From NCBI GenBank assembly GCA_050261915.1, contig JBLNDT010000048.1, forward strand, positions 37,896 through 101,895: a DNA stretch of 64,000 nt, in the 5' to 3' direction. This document shows, piece by piece, positions 33,203 to 42,023 of the stretch (positions are counted from its first letter, which is position 1; every line of letters starts with the position of its first letter). Below the pieces are notes generated by a model. It searched no databases and was not told the origin of the DNA. It saw only the letters and a list, made by a program, of their open reading frames with translations. Source of the stretch: UBA699 sp050261915 (GTDB lineage Bacteria > Bacillota > Clostridia > Clostridiales > Clostridiaceae). The position numbers and the translations under genes are program-made.

Positions 33203-34477
33203 TTATGCGATAGTACCTCGCTCTGAGGAATAATTTTTATATTCACCACTTATCATTATTGCTTTAATGATATCAACTACTCTCCAAACCTCCTCAAAGC
33301 TTGTGTATAAGGATACAGGGGCAAGTCTTATAACGTCCGGATACCTAAAATCAGGAAGAACTCCTTTTTTCTTTAATACTTCATTTATTTTAACAGCATC
33401 ATCATGTTGAAGTGCAACATGACCTCCTCTTTTGTGTTCCTCTTTCGGTGTGCCTATTTTGAAACCATACTCTGATAAATTATTTTCAATAAGCATCATT
33501 AAATAGCTGGTTAATTTTAAGGATTTTTCCCTTATATTTTCCATACCTGCTTCATTAAACAGCTTTAAAGATCCTTCAAGAGGAGCCATACTTAATAGAT
33601 GAGGGGTTCCAACCTGCCAGGCTCCTGCAGTATTTGCAGGAACAAATTCCTGAGCCAGATCAAACTGTTTGCTTTTTTCATAGCCAAACCATCCAGCCAT
33701 TCCAGGTCCTTTGCCTAAATGTTTCTCATTTATATATAAACTTGCAGTTCCTCCAGGACCGTTATTGAAATGTTTGTAGTTGCACCAAAACGCAAAATCT
33801 ACATTCCATTTATTAAGTTCGTGAGGCACAGATCCTGCTGAGTGGCAGCAGTCAAAGCCTATTATTATATCTTTCTTATGCGCTTCTGCTGTTAATCTTT
33901 CCATATTAATCAACTGTCCGCTTCTGTATAATACCCCTGGAAGAAGAATCAAGGCAGTATCATCTGACATTTGTGAAATTATATAATCTTCATCTAAAGT
34001 GTTTCCATCCTTGCTTTCTATTATTGCAAGATATTCACTTGGATTTAAGTCCCTTGATTTCAAATGACTTTCCACTGCATATCTATCAGTAGGAAAATTT
34101 AAACTATCTATCATGATCTTATATTTATTCTTTGAAGGCCTATAAAAAGTATTTAAAATTGAGTGCAGATTAATGGTGGATGAACTATGAATTATCAGTT
34201 CAGTATCCAAAGCACCCATCAGTGGTGCTTGAAGCTTAGCCAGATTCTCCGCAAAATAGAACCATGGAACTTGAGCTCCTCCCCATCCATTTATTCCGAG
34301 GTTTTTCCACTCATTTAATACCCTTAATAGACTGTCCTCAGCATCTTTTGAAAGAAGACCTAAAGAGTTCCCATCCATATAGATTTCACTTTCCTTCAAA
34401 TAAAACCTGTCTCGATATTTTCTTAATTTGTCTTCATTGTCAAGTGACCTAGCGTACTCCAATGACATGTTTTCCAT
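33203..34477 (-). CDS. kynU: Kynureninase
   Basis: PLP enzyme that cleaves L-kynurenine to anthranilate and alanine. Fold-type I motifs: YMDGNSLGLLSK, GWGGAQVPW, the Asp/His pocket FDCCHSAG, and the PLP lysine in FWCNYKHFNNGPGG. Length 424 is full. ATG 34477 has GGGGGG 6 bases before it; the in-frame GTG 34507 is less likely. It is 50 bases behind a marR gene on the same strand. No tryptophan dioxygenase or formamidase is present, so the enzyme may salvage external kynurenine into anthranilate for the nearby trp pathway. That link is inference. Confidence 0.92.
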   Translation of the reverse strand: MENMSLEYARSLDNEDKLRKYRDRFYLKESEIYMDGNSLGLLSKDAEDSLLRVLNEWKNLGINGWGGAQVPWFYFAENLAKLQAPLMGALDTELIIHSSSTINLHSILNTFYRPSKNKYKIMIDSLNFPTDRYAVESHLKSRDLNPSEYLAIIESKDGNTLDEDYIISQMSDDTALILLPGVLYRSGQLINMERLTAEAHKKDIIIGFDCCHSAGSVPHELNKWNVDFAFWCNYKHFNNGPGGTASLYINEKHLGKGPGMAGWFGYEKSKQFDLAQEFVPANTAGAWQVGTPHLLSMAPLEGSLKLFNEAGMENIREKSLKLTSYLMMLIENNLSEYGFKIGTPKEEHKRGGHVALQHDDAVKINEVLKKKGVLPDFRYPDVIRLAPVSLYTSFEEVWRVVDIIKAIMISGEYKNYSSERGTIA

Positions 34478-34498
34478 ATTAATCCCCCCTAAATTATG

Positions 34499-34512
34499 TT
34501 TAGTCACCTAAA
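34499..34512. promoter_or_regulatory. Inverted repeat TTTAG-N4-CTAAA before kynU
   Basis: TTTAGTCACCTAAA lies between marR and kynU, about 20 bases before the kynU start. The same arms with another 4-base centre occur before marR (34956-34969). A MarR operator or a translational hairpin are both possible. Confidence 0.5.
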
Positions 34513-34527
34513 TAATTGTCTAAAAAA

Positions 34528-34950
34528 TTATAACCGTTTTTCCATCTCTTTTAAACTTTTTAAGATTAGTTCTCTTTCTTCACTGGTTAGGAAATCAGTG
34601 GTTTTCTTTTCAAAATTCTCAACAATTGACAATGCTTCTTTTTGAAGAGCCTCCCCAGCACTTGTAAGGTATATTTTTTTTGTTCGAGCATCTTCTAGTT
34701 CAGCTTCCCTATATACCAATTGTTTTTTTTCAAGTATATCAACAGTACCTGTTAAAGTTGCAGGAGTTACACAAATTATTTTTAATATTTCCTTCTGAGA
34801 TAAAGGTCCCTTTTTACTAAGGCAGTTGATAACTCGAAACTGAGCATATGTTATATCCAATATCTTTAGTTCATCATTTAAAGAAATTGCTGATTTTCTG
34901 GCAACCTCTTGAAGAAAGTATCCAATGTGATTACTAAAATTTATTTTCAT
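34528..34950 (-). CDS. MarR family transcriptional regulator
   Basis: Winged-helix regulator of 140 residues: helices ITYAQFRVINCLSKKGPLSQ then KEILKIICVTPATLTGTVDI, wing region EKKQLVYREAELEDARTKKI, and the C-terminal dimer helices. Likely an aromatic-ligand-responsive repressor of its own operon with kynU. GGGGGG before ATG 34950 is embedded in an inverted repeat. Confidence 0.9.
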   Translation of the reverse strand: MKINFSNHIGYFLQEVARKSAISLNDELKILDITYAQFRVINCLSKKGPLSQKEILKIICVTPATLTGTVDILEKKQLVYREAELEDARTKKIYLTSAGEALQKEALSIVENFEKKTTDFLTSEERELILKSLKEMEKRL

Positions 34951-34955
34951 AATTA

Positions 34956-34969
34956 TTTAGCCCCCTAAA
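34956..34969. promoter_or_regulatory. Inverted repeat TTTAG-N4-CTAAA at the marR ribosome site
   Basis: TTTAGCCCCCTAAA; on the minus strand the loop is the GGGGGG ribosome site of marR, so pairing of the arms or protein binding would block translation or elongation. Same arm sequence as 34499-34512. Confidence 0.55.
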
Positions 34970-35020
34970 TATATTTTATTTATTTTACTTTGTTTTGTCA
35001 ATAAATCAAATAAAATATAT
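34969..35020. promoter_or_regulatory. marR-kynU promoter within a 13-bp inverted repeat
   Basis: Minus strand promoter TTGACA (34996-35001), 17-base spacer, TAAAAT (34973-34978). Perfect 13-base arms ATATATTTTATTT (34969-34981) and its complement (35008-35020) flank it. A TATAAT at 35030-35035 may be the -10 of the divergent exonuclease gene. Confidence 0.6.
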
Positions 35021-35060
35021 GGTAGACTATATAATAAGGAAAACTTGAGGAGGAAACTAT

Positions 35061-35816
35061 ATGAAATTTATATCATGGAATGTTAATGGCTTAAGAGCTT
35101 GTATGGAAAAAGGCTTTTTAGATTTTTTTAAAAAAGCAGATGCTGACATTTTCTGCTTACAGGAAATAAAGCTCCAGGAGGGTCAGATTGAACTTGAACT
35201 GGATGGATATTATAAATATTGGAACTACGCTGAAAAGAAAGGTTATTCCGGTACAGCAGTTTTTTCTAAAATTGAGCCAATAAATTATAAAATTGGAATA
35301 GGTATTGAGGAACACGACAAGGAAGGAAGAGTTATCACTCTTGAATTTGATAATTTTCATTTTGTAACGGTTTATACACCAAATTCTCAGCCAGAGCTGG
35401 CCAGACTTAATTACAGAATGAAGTGGGAAGATGATTTTAGAGCTTACCTAAAGAATCTTGACGAGGTTAAACCTGTAGTATTTTGTGGAGACCTAAATGT
35501 AGCTCATAAAGAAATTGATCTTAAAAATCCAAAAACTAATATGAGAAATGCTGGATTTACAATAGAAGAAAGAAATAAATTTACAGAATTACTTAAGGAC
35601 GGGTTTATTGATACCTACAGATATTTTTATCCAGATAAAACAGGAGTTTATTCCTGGTGGTCCTACAGATTTAATGCAAGAGCAAATAACGCAGGCTGGC
35701 GTATAGATTATTTTTGCACCTCTGAAAGACTTAAAGAAAAATTATTAAGTGCAGATATACATTCCGAGGTAACAGGTTCTGACCATTGCCCGGTTGAACT
35801 CATAATTGCATATTAA
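35061..35816 (+). CDS. xth: Exodeoxyribonuclease III / AP endonuclease
   Basis: Base-excision repair enzyme that cuts 5' of abasic sites. Motifs in order: MKFISWNVNGLRA, FCLQEIKLQ, TVYTPNSQPELARL, FCGDLNVAHKEIDL, YSWWSYRFNARANNAGWRID and SGSDHCP-like TGSDHCPVEL at the end. Length 251 matches ExoA of Bacillus. GAGGAGG precedes ATG 35061. Monocistronic; no clear terminator before the next gene. Confidence 0.96.
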   Translation: MKFISWNVNGLRACMEKGFLDFFKKADADIFCLQEIKLQEGQIELELDGYYKYWNYAEKKGYSGTAVFSKIEPINYKIGIGIEEHDKEGRVITLEFDNFHFVTVYTPNSQPELARLNYRMKWEDDFRAYLKNLDEVKPVVFCGDLNVAHKEIDLKNPKTNMRNAGFTIEERNKFTELLKDGFIDTYRYFYPDKTGVYSWWSYRFNARANNAGWRIDYFCTSERLKEKLLSADIHSEVTGSDHCPVELIIAY

Positions 35817-35892
35817 TTTTAATTTTGTGTAACAAATGTATTGTAGTATGAATATAGTATCTATTAAGTGAAAAATTATTTTGGAGGACTCC

Positions 35893-36252
35893 ATGGATAA
35901 TAACAAAGATACTAGTATTGATGCTCGCAAAGACCTTAACTCTGATGAATCCTGTTCATATTCCTACGAAGGAATGCAGTGTGAGGACCGAAAATACTGT
36001 CCTTATATGAGCAGCTGCCCTTATATGATGCAGGGAATGTACATGAATTCAGGGATGATGTATCAGCAAATGCAGCCCCCTATGATGTATCGAGAAGATA
36101 CAGACCAGGCTGGGTGCAATGATATGGATGATTTTAGGCATAAGCACCATAAAAAGTGCTGCTACCCATCATGTTGTTACTGCTATCCTACTCCTTGCTA
36201 CCCTAACCCTTGTATTCCTAACCCATGTGGACCTTGGCCACGTCCACGATAG
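35893..36252 (+). CDS. Cys/Pro/Tyr/Met-rich spore-coat-like protein
   Basis: Small protein of 119 residues. The N-terminal third is acidic (DNNKDTSIDARKDLNSDES), the centre is Met/Tyr-rich (YMMQGMYMNSGMMYQQMQPP), and the C-terminus is HKHHKKCCYPSCCYCYPTPC followed by YPNPC/IPNPC repeats. Such composition is typical of clostridial spore coat proteins that cross-link through Cys and Tyr; that role is inference. ATG 35893 has TGGAGGA 5-6 bases upstream. A terminator follows. I could not fix a sporulation sigma promoter. Confidence 0.7.
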   Translation: MDNNKDTSIDARKDLNSDESCSYSYEGMQCEDRKYCPYMSSCPYMMQGMYMNSGMMYQQMQPPMMYREDTDQAGCNDMDDFRHKHHKKCCYPSCCYCYPTPCYPNPCIPNPCGPWPRPR

Positions 36253-36260
36253 ATTTCTTT

Positions 36261-36293
36261 AACACTGCGTTGAACACGCAGTGTTTTAATTTT
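36261..36293 (+). terminator. Intrinsic terminator after the coat-like gene
   Basis: AACACTGCG/CGCAGTGTT stem, 7-base loop, then TTAATTTT. Confidence 0.85.
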
Positions 36294-36316
36294 AAAAAAG
36301 GCCAAAACCCGCCTTT
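36294..36316 (-). terminator. Possible terminator at the end of the Xaa-Pro peptidase gene
   Basis: Minus strand AAAGGC-GGGTTTTG-GCCTTTTTT; the 5' arm overlaps the stop region. The stem is short (5-6 pairs) but the U-run is good. Confidence 0.5.
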
Positions 36317-37391
36317 ATTCTACTATTATTAAATCCTTTGAATAGTGGTTTATAACTTCACATCCGTCTTCAGTAACGATAACTAGATCTTCAATTCTAA
36401 CCCCAACATCTCCAGGAAGATAAATCCCTGGTTCTATTGAGAAAATCTGACCTATCTGTACTATGTCTGTGTTTGCAGAAGACACATCACCAAAGTCATG
36501 AACCTCGATTCCGATAGAGTGTCCAAGTCTATGTGTAAAGAACTTCCCATAGCCTTTTTCTGTAATGTAATCCCTTGCAGCAGCATCTATGTCCCGAAAT
36601 CTTGCTCCCGGTTTAACCATTTCTATACCTCTTTTATTTGCTTCAAGAACAATATTATAAACCTCTCTAGCATGATCTGAAACTGTTTTATAAAATACTG
36701 TTCTTGTCATGTCAGAGCAGTAGGAATCCTTTTTACAGCCTATATCAATAACAATGCTGTCTCCTTCTTTTACCGTGGAATTATCCATAATATGATGTGG
36801 ATCTGCCGCATTTGACCCATATCCTATTATAGGATCAAAGGAATGTCCTTCTGCTCCAAGTTCTTCCCATATGCTTGAAAGTATTTGACCCATTTTCTTT
36901 TCAGAATGTTTTTCAGGAATTAGTTTAATCATCCTGTCCATTGCAAGGTCATTAAGCCTTGAGGCTTCTCTCATAAGGTCTTTTTCTCTTTCATCCTTGC
37001 ACATTCTAACTCTGTCTAAAATTTCGGAACCATTTTCAAAAGCACTCCCAGCCTCAAGTTTTATCAAACCTAAAAGAAATTTTGAAGGCCAGTTTTTGTC
37101 TATACCAAGGGCTTTATCTTTTTCTATGTGCTTTGCTAATATATTAATTGGATTCTGAGTATCGTTAAACCAAATAACTTCTGCTCCAATATGTTCTTTT
37201 AATGGAAATAGCTCATTTATAAATAATTTGTTTTTTCCATTTAAATTGAGGTAAAGTCCAAGCATCCTTTCACCTGAAAAAATCCATTTTCCAGTAAGGT
37301 AATAAATTGCAGCAGGATCAGATACCAGCATCTGAGGCAGCTTTTCTTCATCCATAATTTTTAGAACTTTATTAAGTCTGTCCTGTATCAT
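36315..37391 (-). CDS. Xaa-Pro peptidase family (M24) protein
   Basis: Cytoplasmic metallopeptidase that removes N-terminal residues before proline. N-terminal creatinase-like domain (1-~125), then the pita-bread catalytic domain. Metal ligands: Asp in VIDIGCKKD, Asp in YCSDMTRT, His in HRLGHSIGIEVHD, Glu in FSIEPGIY and Glu in GVRIEDLV. 358 residues, the usual bacterial PepQ/YqhT size. GGAGGG precedes ATG 37391. Monocistronic. Confidence 0.93.
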   Translation of the reverse strand: MIQDRLNKVLKIMDEEKLPQMLVSDPAAIYYLTGKWIFSGERMLGLYLNLNGKNKLFINELFPLKEHIGAEVIWFNDTQNPINILAKHIEKDKALGIDKNWPSKFLLGLIKLEAGSAFENGSEILDRVRMCKDEREKDLMREASRLNDLAMDRMIKLIPEKHSEKKMGQILSSIWEELGAEGHSFDPIIGYGSNAADPHHIMDNSTVKEGDSIVIDIGCKKDSYCSDMTRTVFYKTVSDHAREVYNIVLEANKRGIEMVKPGARFRDIDAAARDYITEKGYGKFFTHRLGHSIGIEVHDFGDVSSANTDIVQIGQIFSIEPGIYLPGDVGVRIEDLVIVTEDGCEVINHYSKDLIIVE

Positions 37392-37485
37392 ATAATCCCT
37401 CCAAGAAGTTTTGTTTTTATGTTATCATATTTCTTTTAGTATACAGTAAAACAGGTCTAGCTGTAAGTTCTTTATCCCAAGTGGA

Positions 37486-37523
37486 AAATGTAAATAAAAA
37501 TACACCAGCTCAGGCTAGTGTAT
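37486..37523 (-). terminator. Terminator of the aro operon
   Basis: Minus strand: ATACACTA-GCCTGAGC-TGGTGTAT followed by TTTTATTT. The 5' arm and loop include the last aroK codons and its TGA stop. Confidence 0.75.
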
Positions 37524-38007
37524 ATTTTTCTATAATTTTATCCACCACATCTTCAATTTTCTTATCGTTAAAAACATGAAGGTCGCTGTATTTAATATAT
37601 AGGTCGTATCTTTCATTATAAAGAGGATATAATTTTTGTAGTCCATCCTTTAACAGGGGTCTTTTTGATATTTCAACATCTCCGGCTATATCTTCAATAG
37701 GTCTGTCTATAAAGATCACAAATCCTGTACTTTTAAGAGCTTCCATATTGGTCGGGTTCTTAACAACACCCCCACCAGTTGCTATAACTATTGGGTAATT
37801 ATTGCTAAGTGTTCTGCAAGCTTTGCTTTCAACACTTCTAAAATGTTCCTCATTTATATTGAAGAGCTCTGAAATTGTTTTTCCACTTTCCTTTTCTATG
37901 AAATCATCCACATCTATAAATTCAAGTTGCAATCTTTCACTAAGGATTTTTCCTATGGTAGTTTTTCCTGCTCCCGGCATTCCTATAAGTACAATATTTT
38001 TCTTCAT
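37510..38007 (-). CDS. aroK: Shikimate kinase
   Basis: Phosphorylates shikimate at the 3-hydroxyl. Walker A GMPGAGKTTIG (about 8-18), shikimate-binding DVDDFIE, and the GGGVV substrate loop (about 76-80). 165 residues. ATG 38007 has GGGGGG 8 bases upstream; the longer in-frame start at 38154 lies inside aroE. Last gene of the aro operon, one base after the aroE stop. Confidence 0.95.
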   Translation of the reverse strand: MKKNIVLIGMPGAGKTTIGKILSERLQLEFIDVDDFIEKESGKTISELFNINEEHFRSVESKACRTLSNNYPIVIATGGGVVKNPTNMEALKSTGFVIFIDRPIEDIAGDVEISKRPLLKDGLQKLYPLYNERYDLYIKYSDLHVFNDKKIEDVVDKIIEKYTLA

Positions 38008-38008
38008 T

Positions 38009-38818
38009 CTAAATGCCCCCCTTAACAGCCTCATACAAATCATCAATAAACTCACTGCTGAATTTCGTATCCTGCCATAATTCCTCTGCAGCTGCAGCCT
38101 GAGCCACCAGCATATAAAGTCCGTTTGCAGTTGAAAGTCCTGCAGCCTTAGCATTTTTTAGCAATAATGTTTCAACAGGATTGTATATTAAATCTACTGC
38201 AACGGAAAACTTTTCAATCACATTAAGTTCCACAGGGGAAACATCAATTTTGGGATACATACCGCAAGGAGTGCAGTTGAGTATAATATCCTTTTTTTCA
38301 ATATGCTTGAGCTCAGAATAGGAAATTATATTGTGACCTTTTATCTTTTCTTTTGCATCAACCGGATTGCCGCTTGCAAAAGTAATATTCCTTGTATTAT
38401 TATCTATAAGGTATTGAAGCACCGCCTTTGCTGCACCACCGGTTCCAAGAATAACAACACTCTTTCCCTTAACTTCAATTCCTTCTCTTTTAAGGGTACA
38501 CCCAAAACCATAATAATCAGTGTTGTATCCCTTAATTCCATTATTAAAAACCAAGGTGTTAACAGCTCCTATTTTCTGTGCCTCTTCAGAAATCCCATCT
38601 AAAAATTTCATAACCTCAACTTTATATGGTATTGTAACATTTACTCCACCGCACCCTAGAGCTTTTAAACCTTTAACTGCATCAGAAAGATTTTCCTTTT
38701 TTATTTCAAAAAGGCTGTAATTGGCATCTATTTTAAGCTTTTTAAAAATCTCCAAATGTATTTTTGGTGATATGCTGTGTCCTAACTTTTCACCAATCAA
38801 TCCATAAAAGTTACCCAT
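38009..38818 (-). CDS. aroE: Shikimate dehydrogenase
   Basis: NADPH-dependent reduction of 3-dehydroshikimate to shikimate. Shikimate-binding SISPKIHLE near residue 15-23, catalytic Lys in NVTIPYK (about 60-66), NADP loop VILGTGGAAKAV (about 124-135) and YNTDYYGF. 269 residues. Start overlaps the pheA stop by 8 bases, with AGAGGAG upstream. Confidence 0.96.
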   Translation of the reverse strand: MGNFYGLIGEKLGHSISPKIHLEIFKKLKIDANYSLFEIKKENLSDAVKGLKALGCGGVNVTIPYKVEVMKFLDGISEEAQKIGAVNTLVFNNGIKGYNTDYYGFGCTLKREGIEVKGKSVVILGTGGAAKAVLQYLIDNNTRNITFASGNPVDAKEKIKGHNIISYSELKHIEKKDIILNCTPCGMYPKIDVSPVELNVIEKFSVAVDLIYNPVETLLLKNAKAAGLSTANGLYMLVAQAAAAEELWQDTKFSSEFIDDLYEAVKGGI

Positions 38819-39659
38819 TAACTTTCTCCTCTGCTCTATAATTACCTAAAAGCTTATAGCTTACTCCCTCCTCCACAATTTCCTTAAATATGGATTTAGT
38901 GCTGGAACTCATCATATTTCCCTGGAAATCTATGTAGAATAAATATTCCCAAGGCTTTTCAACTATAGGCCTTGACTCTATCTTAAAAAGATTTGAATTG
39001 TTTTCTGCAAAATGCTTAAGCAGATTGTATAATGCTCCCACCTTGTGTGGCAGAGAAGCTACTATTGTTATCTTTTCACAAAGTTCATTAATTTCAGGTT
39101 CTTTTCCTATAATGATGAACCTAGTGTAATTGTTTTTGTTATCATTTATGTTTTCTTCCAATATATCCAGTCCATATAGTTCTGCTGCCTGTTTGCTTGC
39201 AACACAAGCCTTCCTCTTTGAATTTTCCTGACTTACATATTGGGCACTTTTTGCAGTATTGTGATATGGAATAAGCATCCATTCCTCATGTGTGTTTAAA
39301 TAATCCTTTGATTGCATAAAACCCTGAATATGAGAATATACCTCTTTAATATCCGATAGACTTCCTCCTTTTATTCCAAGAAGATTTTGATCTACCTTTA
39401 TGCACTTTTCTCCTATTATATAAAAGCCATACTCTCCTAGGAGGTCATAAACCTCAGAAATCCCTCCTGTAGATGAGTTTTCCAAGGGAAGAACTCCATA
39501 TTTTATTTCATTCTTGCCTATTGCATCAAATATATCCCTGAAGGTCCCATAATTTAATGTTCTTATTTTATCTCCAAAATAACCAACTAGAGCCTGGTGG
39601 CTAAAGGATGCTTCCACACCTTGAAATCCAACACAATATTCATAATCACTTACATCCAC
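38811..39659 (-). CDS. pheA: Prephenate dehydratase
   Basis: Converts prephenate to phenylpyruvate for phenylalanine synthesis. Catalytic TRF motif in NYTRFIIIGKEP (about 176-187) and the ESRP-type ACT domain site KIESRPI (about 229-235), which gives Phe feedback inhibition. Single-function form of 282 residues: the N-terminal chorismate mutase domain of proteobacterial P-proteins is absent. The start is GTG 39659 behind AAAGGATG. Next to aroC with a 14-base gap. Confidence 0.94.
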   Translation of the reverse strand: MDVSDYEYCVGFQGVEASFSHQALVGYFGDKIRTLNYGTFRDIFDAIGKNEIKYGVLPLENSSTGGISEVYDLLGEYGFYIIGEKCIKVDQNLLGIKGGSLSDIKEVYSHIQGFMQSKDYLNTHEEWMLIPYHNTAKSAQYVSQENSKRKACVASKQAAELYGLDILEENINDNKNNYTRFIIIGKEPEINELCEKITIVASLPHKVGALYNLLKHFAENNSNLFKIESRPIVEKPWEYLFYIDFQGNMMSSSTKSIFKEIVEEGVSYKLLGNYRAEEKVNG

Positions 39660-39672
39660 ACTATCCCATCCT

Positions 39673-40743
39673 TTATAAAATATTATCCAGCAGTACCATC
39701 GCTGTAACTGCTTCTACTGCAGGCACTGCCCTTGTCACTATACAAGGGTCGTGTCTTCCTTTTATTTCAAGTAAAGCATCTTTTCCTGTTTCAATATCTA
39801 TGGTTTTTTGAACCTTTCCTATGGAAGGAGTTGGTTTAAAGGCTACCCTGAAAAGAAGGGGCATCCCGTTTGTAATTCCCCCCACAATTCCTCCATTATT
39901 ATTACTAAAGGCTTTTACCTTTTCACCTTCCATGTAGTATCCATCATTTGCTTCTGATCCCACCATACCTGATATTTCAAAGCCAGCTCCAAACTCTACC
40001 CCTTTAACCCCTGGAATTGAAAACAATAGATGACTAAGGGAGCTTTCCAGAGAATCAAAAAATGGTTCTCCAACACCAGGGGGAATGTTGATTGCTGCAC
40101 ACTCTACTATTCCACCTACTGAGTCCATCTCTTCCTTTGCTTTTAATATTGCTTTTTTCATTTCATTTCCTGTTAGGCTGTCCAATACAGGAAATGGGCT
40201 TTTTTTCAATTCCTTTAAGGTATCCTCATTTATATCCAATCCAAAGCTTTTATCCTTCATATTATATATGCTTTTTATATGAGACCCTATAATAATGCCT
40301 TTACTCTCTAAGATTTGGCTGCATACAGCCCCTGCAAACACAATTGGCGTTGTGAGCCTTGCTGAAAAGTGTCCTCCTCCGCGATAGTCGTTAAAACCTT
40401 TATATTTAAAATGACCTGTTAGATCACCGTGAGAAGGTCTCATCAAATTTTTGGTTTTTTCATAGTCCCTTGAGTGCTGGTCACTGTTGAAAATAACGGC
40501 ACAAAGTGGTGTGCCAGTAGTTCTTCCATTAAAAAAACCGCTTAAAATCTGAAAGTTGTCCTCCTCATTTCTTGGGGTGGAGAGCTCATTTCTTCCCGGA
40601 GCCCTCCTCTCCATTTCAAGGTTTATTTTACTTAAGTCAAGTTCTATTCCAGGCTTTAAGCCGTCAATTGTTATCCCTACAGCTTTTCCATGAGACTCGC
40701 CAAATATTGAAAATTTAACATTCTTCCCCCAGACTCCACTCAT
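39673..40743 (-). CDS. aroC: Chorismate synthase
   Basis: FMN-dependent conversion of EPSP to chorismate, the branch point for Trp, Phe and Tyr. Signatures GESHGKAVGI near the N-terminus, MRPSHGDLTGHFKYKG with RGGGHFSAR, and KGRHDPCIVTRAVPAVEA at the end. ATG 40743 has TTGGAGG 7-8 bases upstream and overlaps the aroA end by 29 bases. Confidence 0.96.
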   Translation of the reverse strand: MSGVWGKNVKFSIFGESHGKAVGITIDGLKPGIELDLSKINLEMERRAPGRNELSTPRNEEDNFQILSGFFNGRTTGTPLCAVIFNSDQHSRDYEKTKNLMRPSHGDLTGHFKYKGFNDYRGGGHFSARLTTPIVFAGAVCSQILESKGIIIGSHIKSIYNMKDKSFGLDINEDTLKELKKSPFPVLDSLTGNEMKKAILKAKEEMDSVGGIVECAAINIPPGVGEPFFDSLESSLSHLLFSIPGVKGVEFGAGFEISGMVGSEANDGYYMEGEKVKAFSNNNGGIVGGITNGMPLLFRVAFKPTPSIGKVQKTIDIETGKDALLEIKGRHDPCIVTRAVPAVEAVTAMVLLDNIL

Positions 40744-42001
40744 CAATTTTACCTCCAAGCATTTTAAAATGTTTCCAAAAATCCGGATATGATTTTCTTA
40801 CGCAGTGGGCATCCTTTACTATAACCGGTTCTTCACATTTAAGTGAAGCTACGGCAAGTGCCATGGCAATTCTATGATCTCCCCAGCTGTTTACCGCTCC
40901 ACCCTTAAGCACTTTTTTGCCTCTTATTATAAGACCATCACCTAGTTCTTCTATTTCTGCACCAATTTTCTTTAGTTCGGTGCACATTGCTTTTAATCTG
41001 TCACATTCCTTAATTCTAAGTCTTTCACCATTTATTATCTGGGTAGTTCCTTCACTTAATGCCCCAAGCACTGATATTATAGGAACAAGATCCGGGCACT
41101 CGGTTGCATCAAACACAATTCCTCTTGTATCAGATGGAAGAGCCTTTACTTTTTCATTTTCTATTAAAACTCTTCCTCCCATGCTCTCTATTACATCAAC
41201 AATAGCCTTGTCTCCCTGTAGTGACTTCATGTTTAAACCGGTACACTCAACTTCTGCCCCTAAGGTTCCTGCAACAAGCCAGAATGCCGCCTGGGAAAAA
41301 TCCCCCTCAACGCTGAAGTCTTTGGCTTTAAATTTTTGGTTTCCCTTAATAATAAATTCCTTGTAATCATTATTCTGTATCTGCACTGAAAAGTCCTTCA
41401 AGGTGTCAATTGTAAGATCCACATATGGTTTTGACTCAAGTTCTGAAGTAATTGTTATTTTTGAATCACCATTGAGCAAAGGAAGGGCAAACAGCAAACC
41501 GCTTATGAACTGGGAGCTTATGTTCCCCTTCACCTTGTATTCTCCTGGGTTAAGTTTCCCATCTATGGTTAATGGGAGATTCCCGTTTGAGTTAGTGTAG
41601 GTTATATTCTGCTCATCAAATATATTGTAGTAAGGTCCAAGAGGCCTTCCCACAAGCTCTCCTTCACCCTTAAATACTGTTTTCTTTCCTGTTAATGCTG
41701 CAATTGGAATCATGAACCTCAAGGTAGAGCCTGATTCAATACAGTCTATATCAGGGTTTTTAACATCAAGTTTTTCTGCTCCCCTAACTTTTAGCCTTTG
41801 TCTGTCTTTAACTATATTAACACCCAAACTTTTCATAGCACCGCAGGTTGCATCAATATCTTGTGAGTAATTAACATTATCTATATTACTTGTTCCATCT
41901 GCCAGGCCTGCACAAATAACTGCTCTGTGACAAAGGCTCTTAGAGGATGGAACAGTAACCATTCCTTTTAATTTACTTGGATTAAGTACTACGTACTTCA
42001 T
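40715..42001 (-). CDS. aroA: EPSP synthase (3-phosphoshikimate 1-carboxyvinyltransferase)
   Basis: Adds the enolpyruvyl group of PEP to shikimate 3-phosphate. SKSLCHRAVICAGLADGTS at about 20-38, SGSTLRFM (about 91-98), and the late WGDHRIAMALAVA motif (about 377-389). The GSTLRFMIPIAAL stretch reads GSGSTLRF-type with a Met-Ile step rather than the LRPL of class I, so class II behaviour is possible. 428 residues; AAGGAGG before ATG 42001. Confidence 0.95.
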   Translation of the reverse strand: MKYVVLNPSKLKGMVTVPSSKSLCHRAVICAGLADGTSNIDNVNYSQDIDATCGAMKSLGVNIVKDRQRLKVRGAEKLDVKNPDIDCIESGSTLRFMIPIAALTGKKTVFKGEGELVGRPLGPYYNIFDEQNITYTNSNGNLPLTIDGKLNPGEYKVKGNISSQFISGLLFALPLLNGDSKITITSELESKPYVDLTIDTLKDFSVQIQNNDYKEFIIKGNQKFKAKDFSVEGDFSQAAFWLVAGTLGAEVECTGLNMKSLQGDKAIVDVIESMGGRVLIENEKVKALPSDTRGIVFDATECPDLVPIISVLGALSEGTTQIINGERLRIKECDRLKAMCTELKKIGAEIEELGDGLIIRGKKVLKGGAVNSWGDHRIAMALAVASLKCEEPVIVKDAHCVRKSYPDFWKHFKMLGGKIDEWSLGEEC

Positions 42002-42023
42002 ATTACAACCTCCTTTTTTTCTA

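Noticed and set aside
37510..38154. aroK with a 49-residue N-terminal extension
   Set aside because: The extension reads through aroE in another frame and has no kinase-family counterpart; ATG 38007 has GGGGGG upstream.
40917..41366. 149-codon ORF antisense to aroA (and similar antisense ORFs in trp, rib and MCP genes)
   Set aside because: These are frame shadows of well-supported genes with low-complexity Ser/Ile/Phe-rich translations and no start signals.
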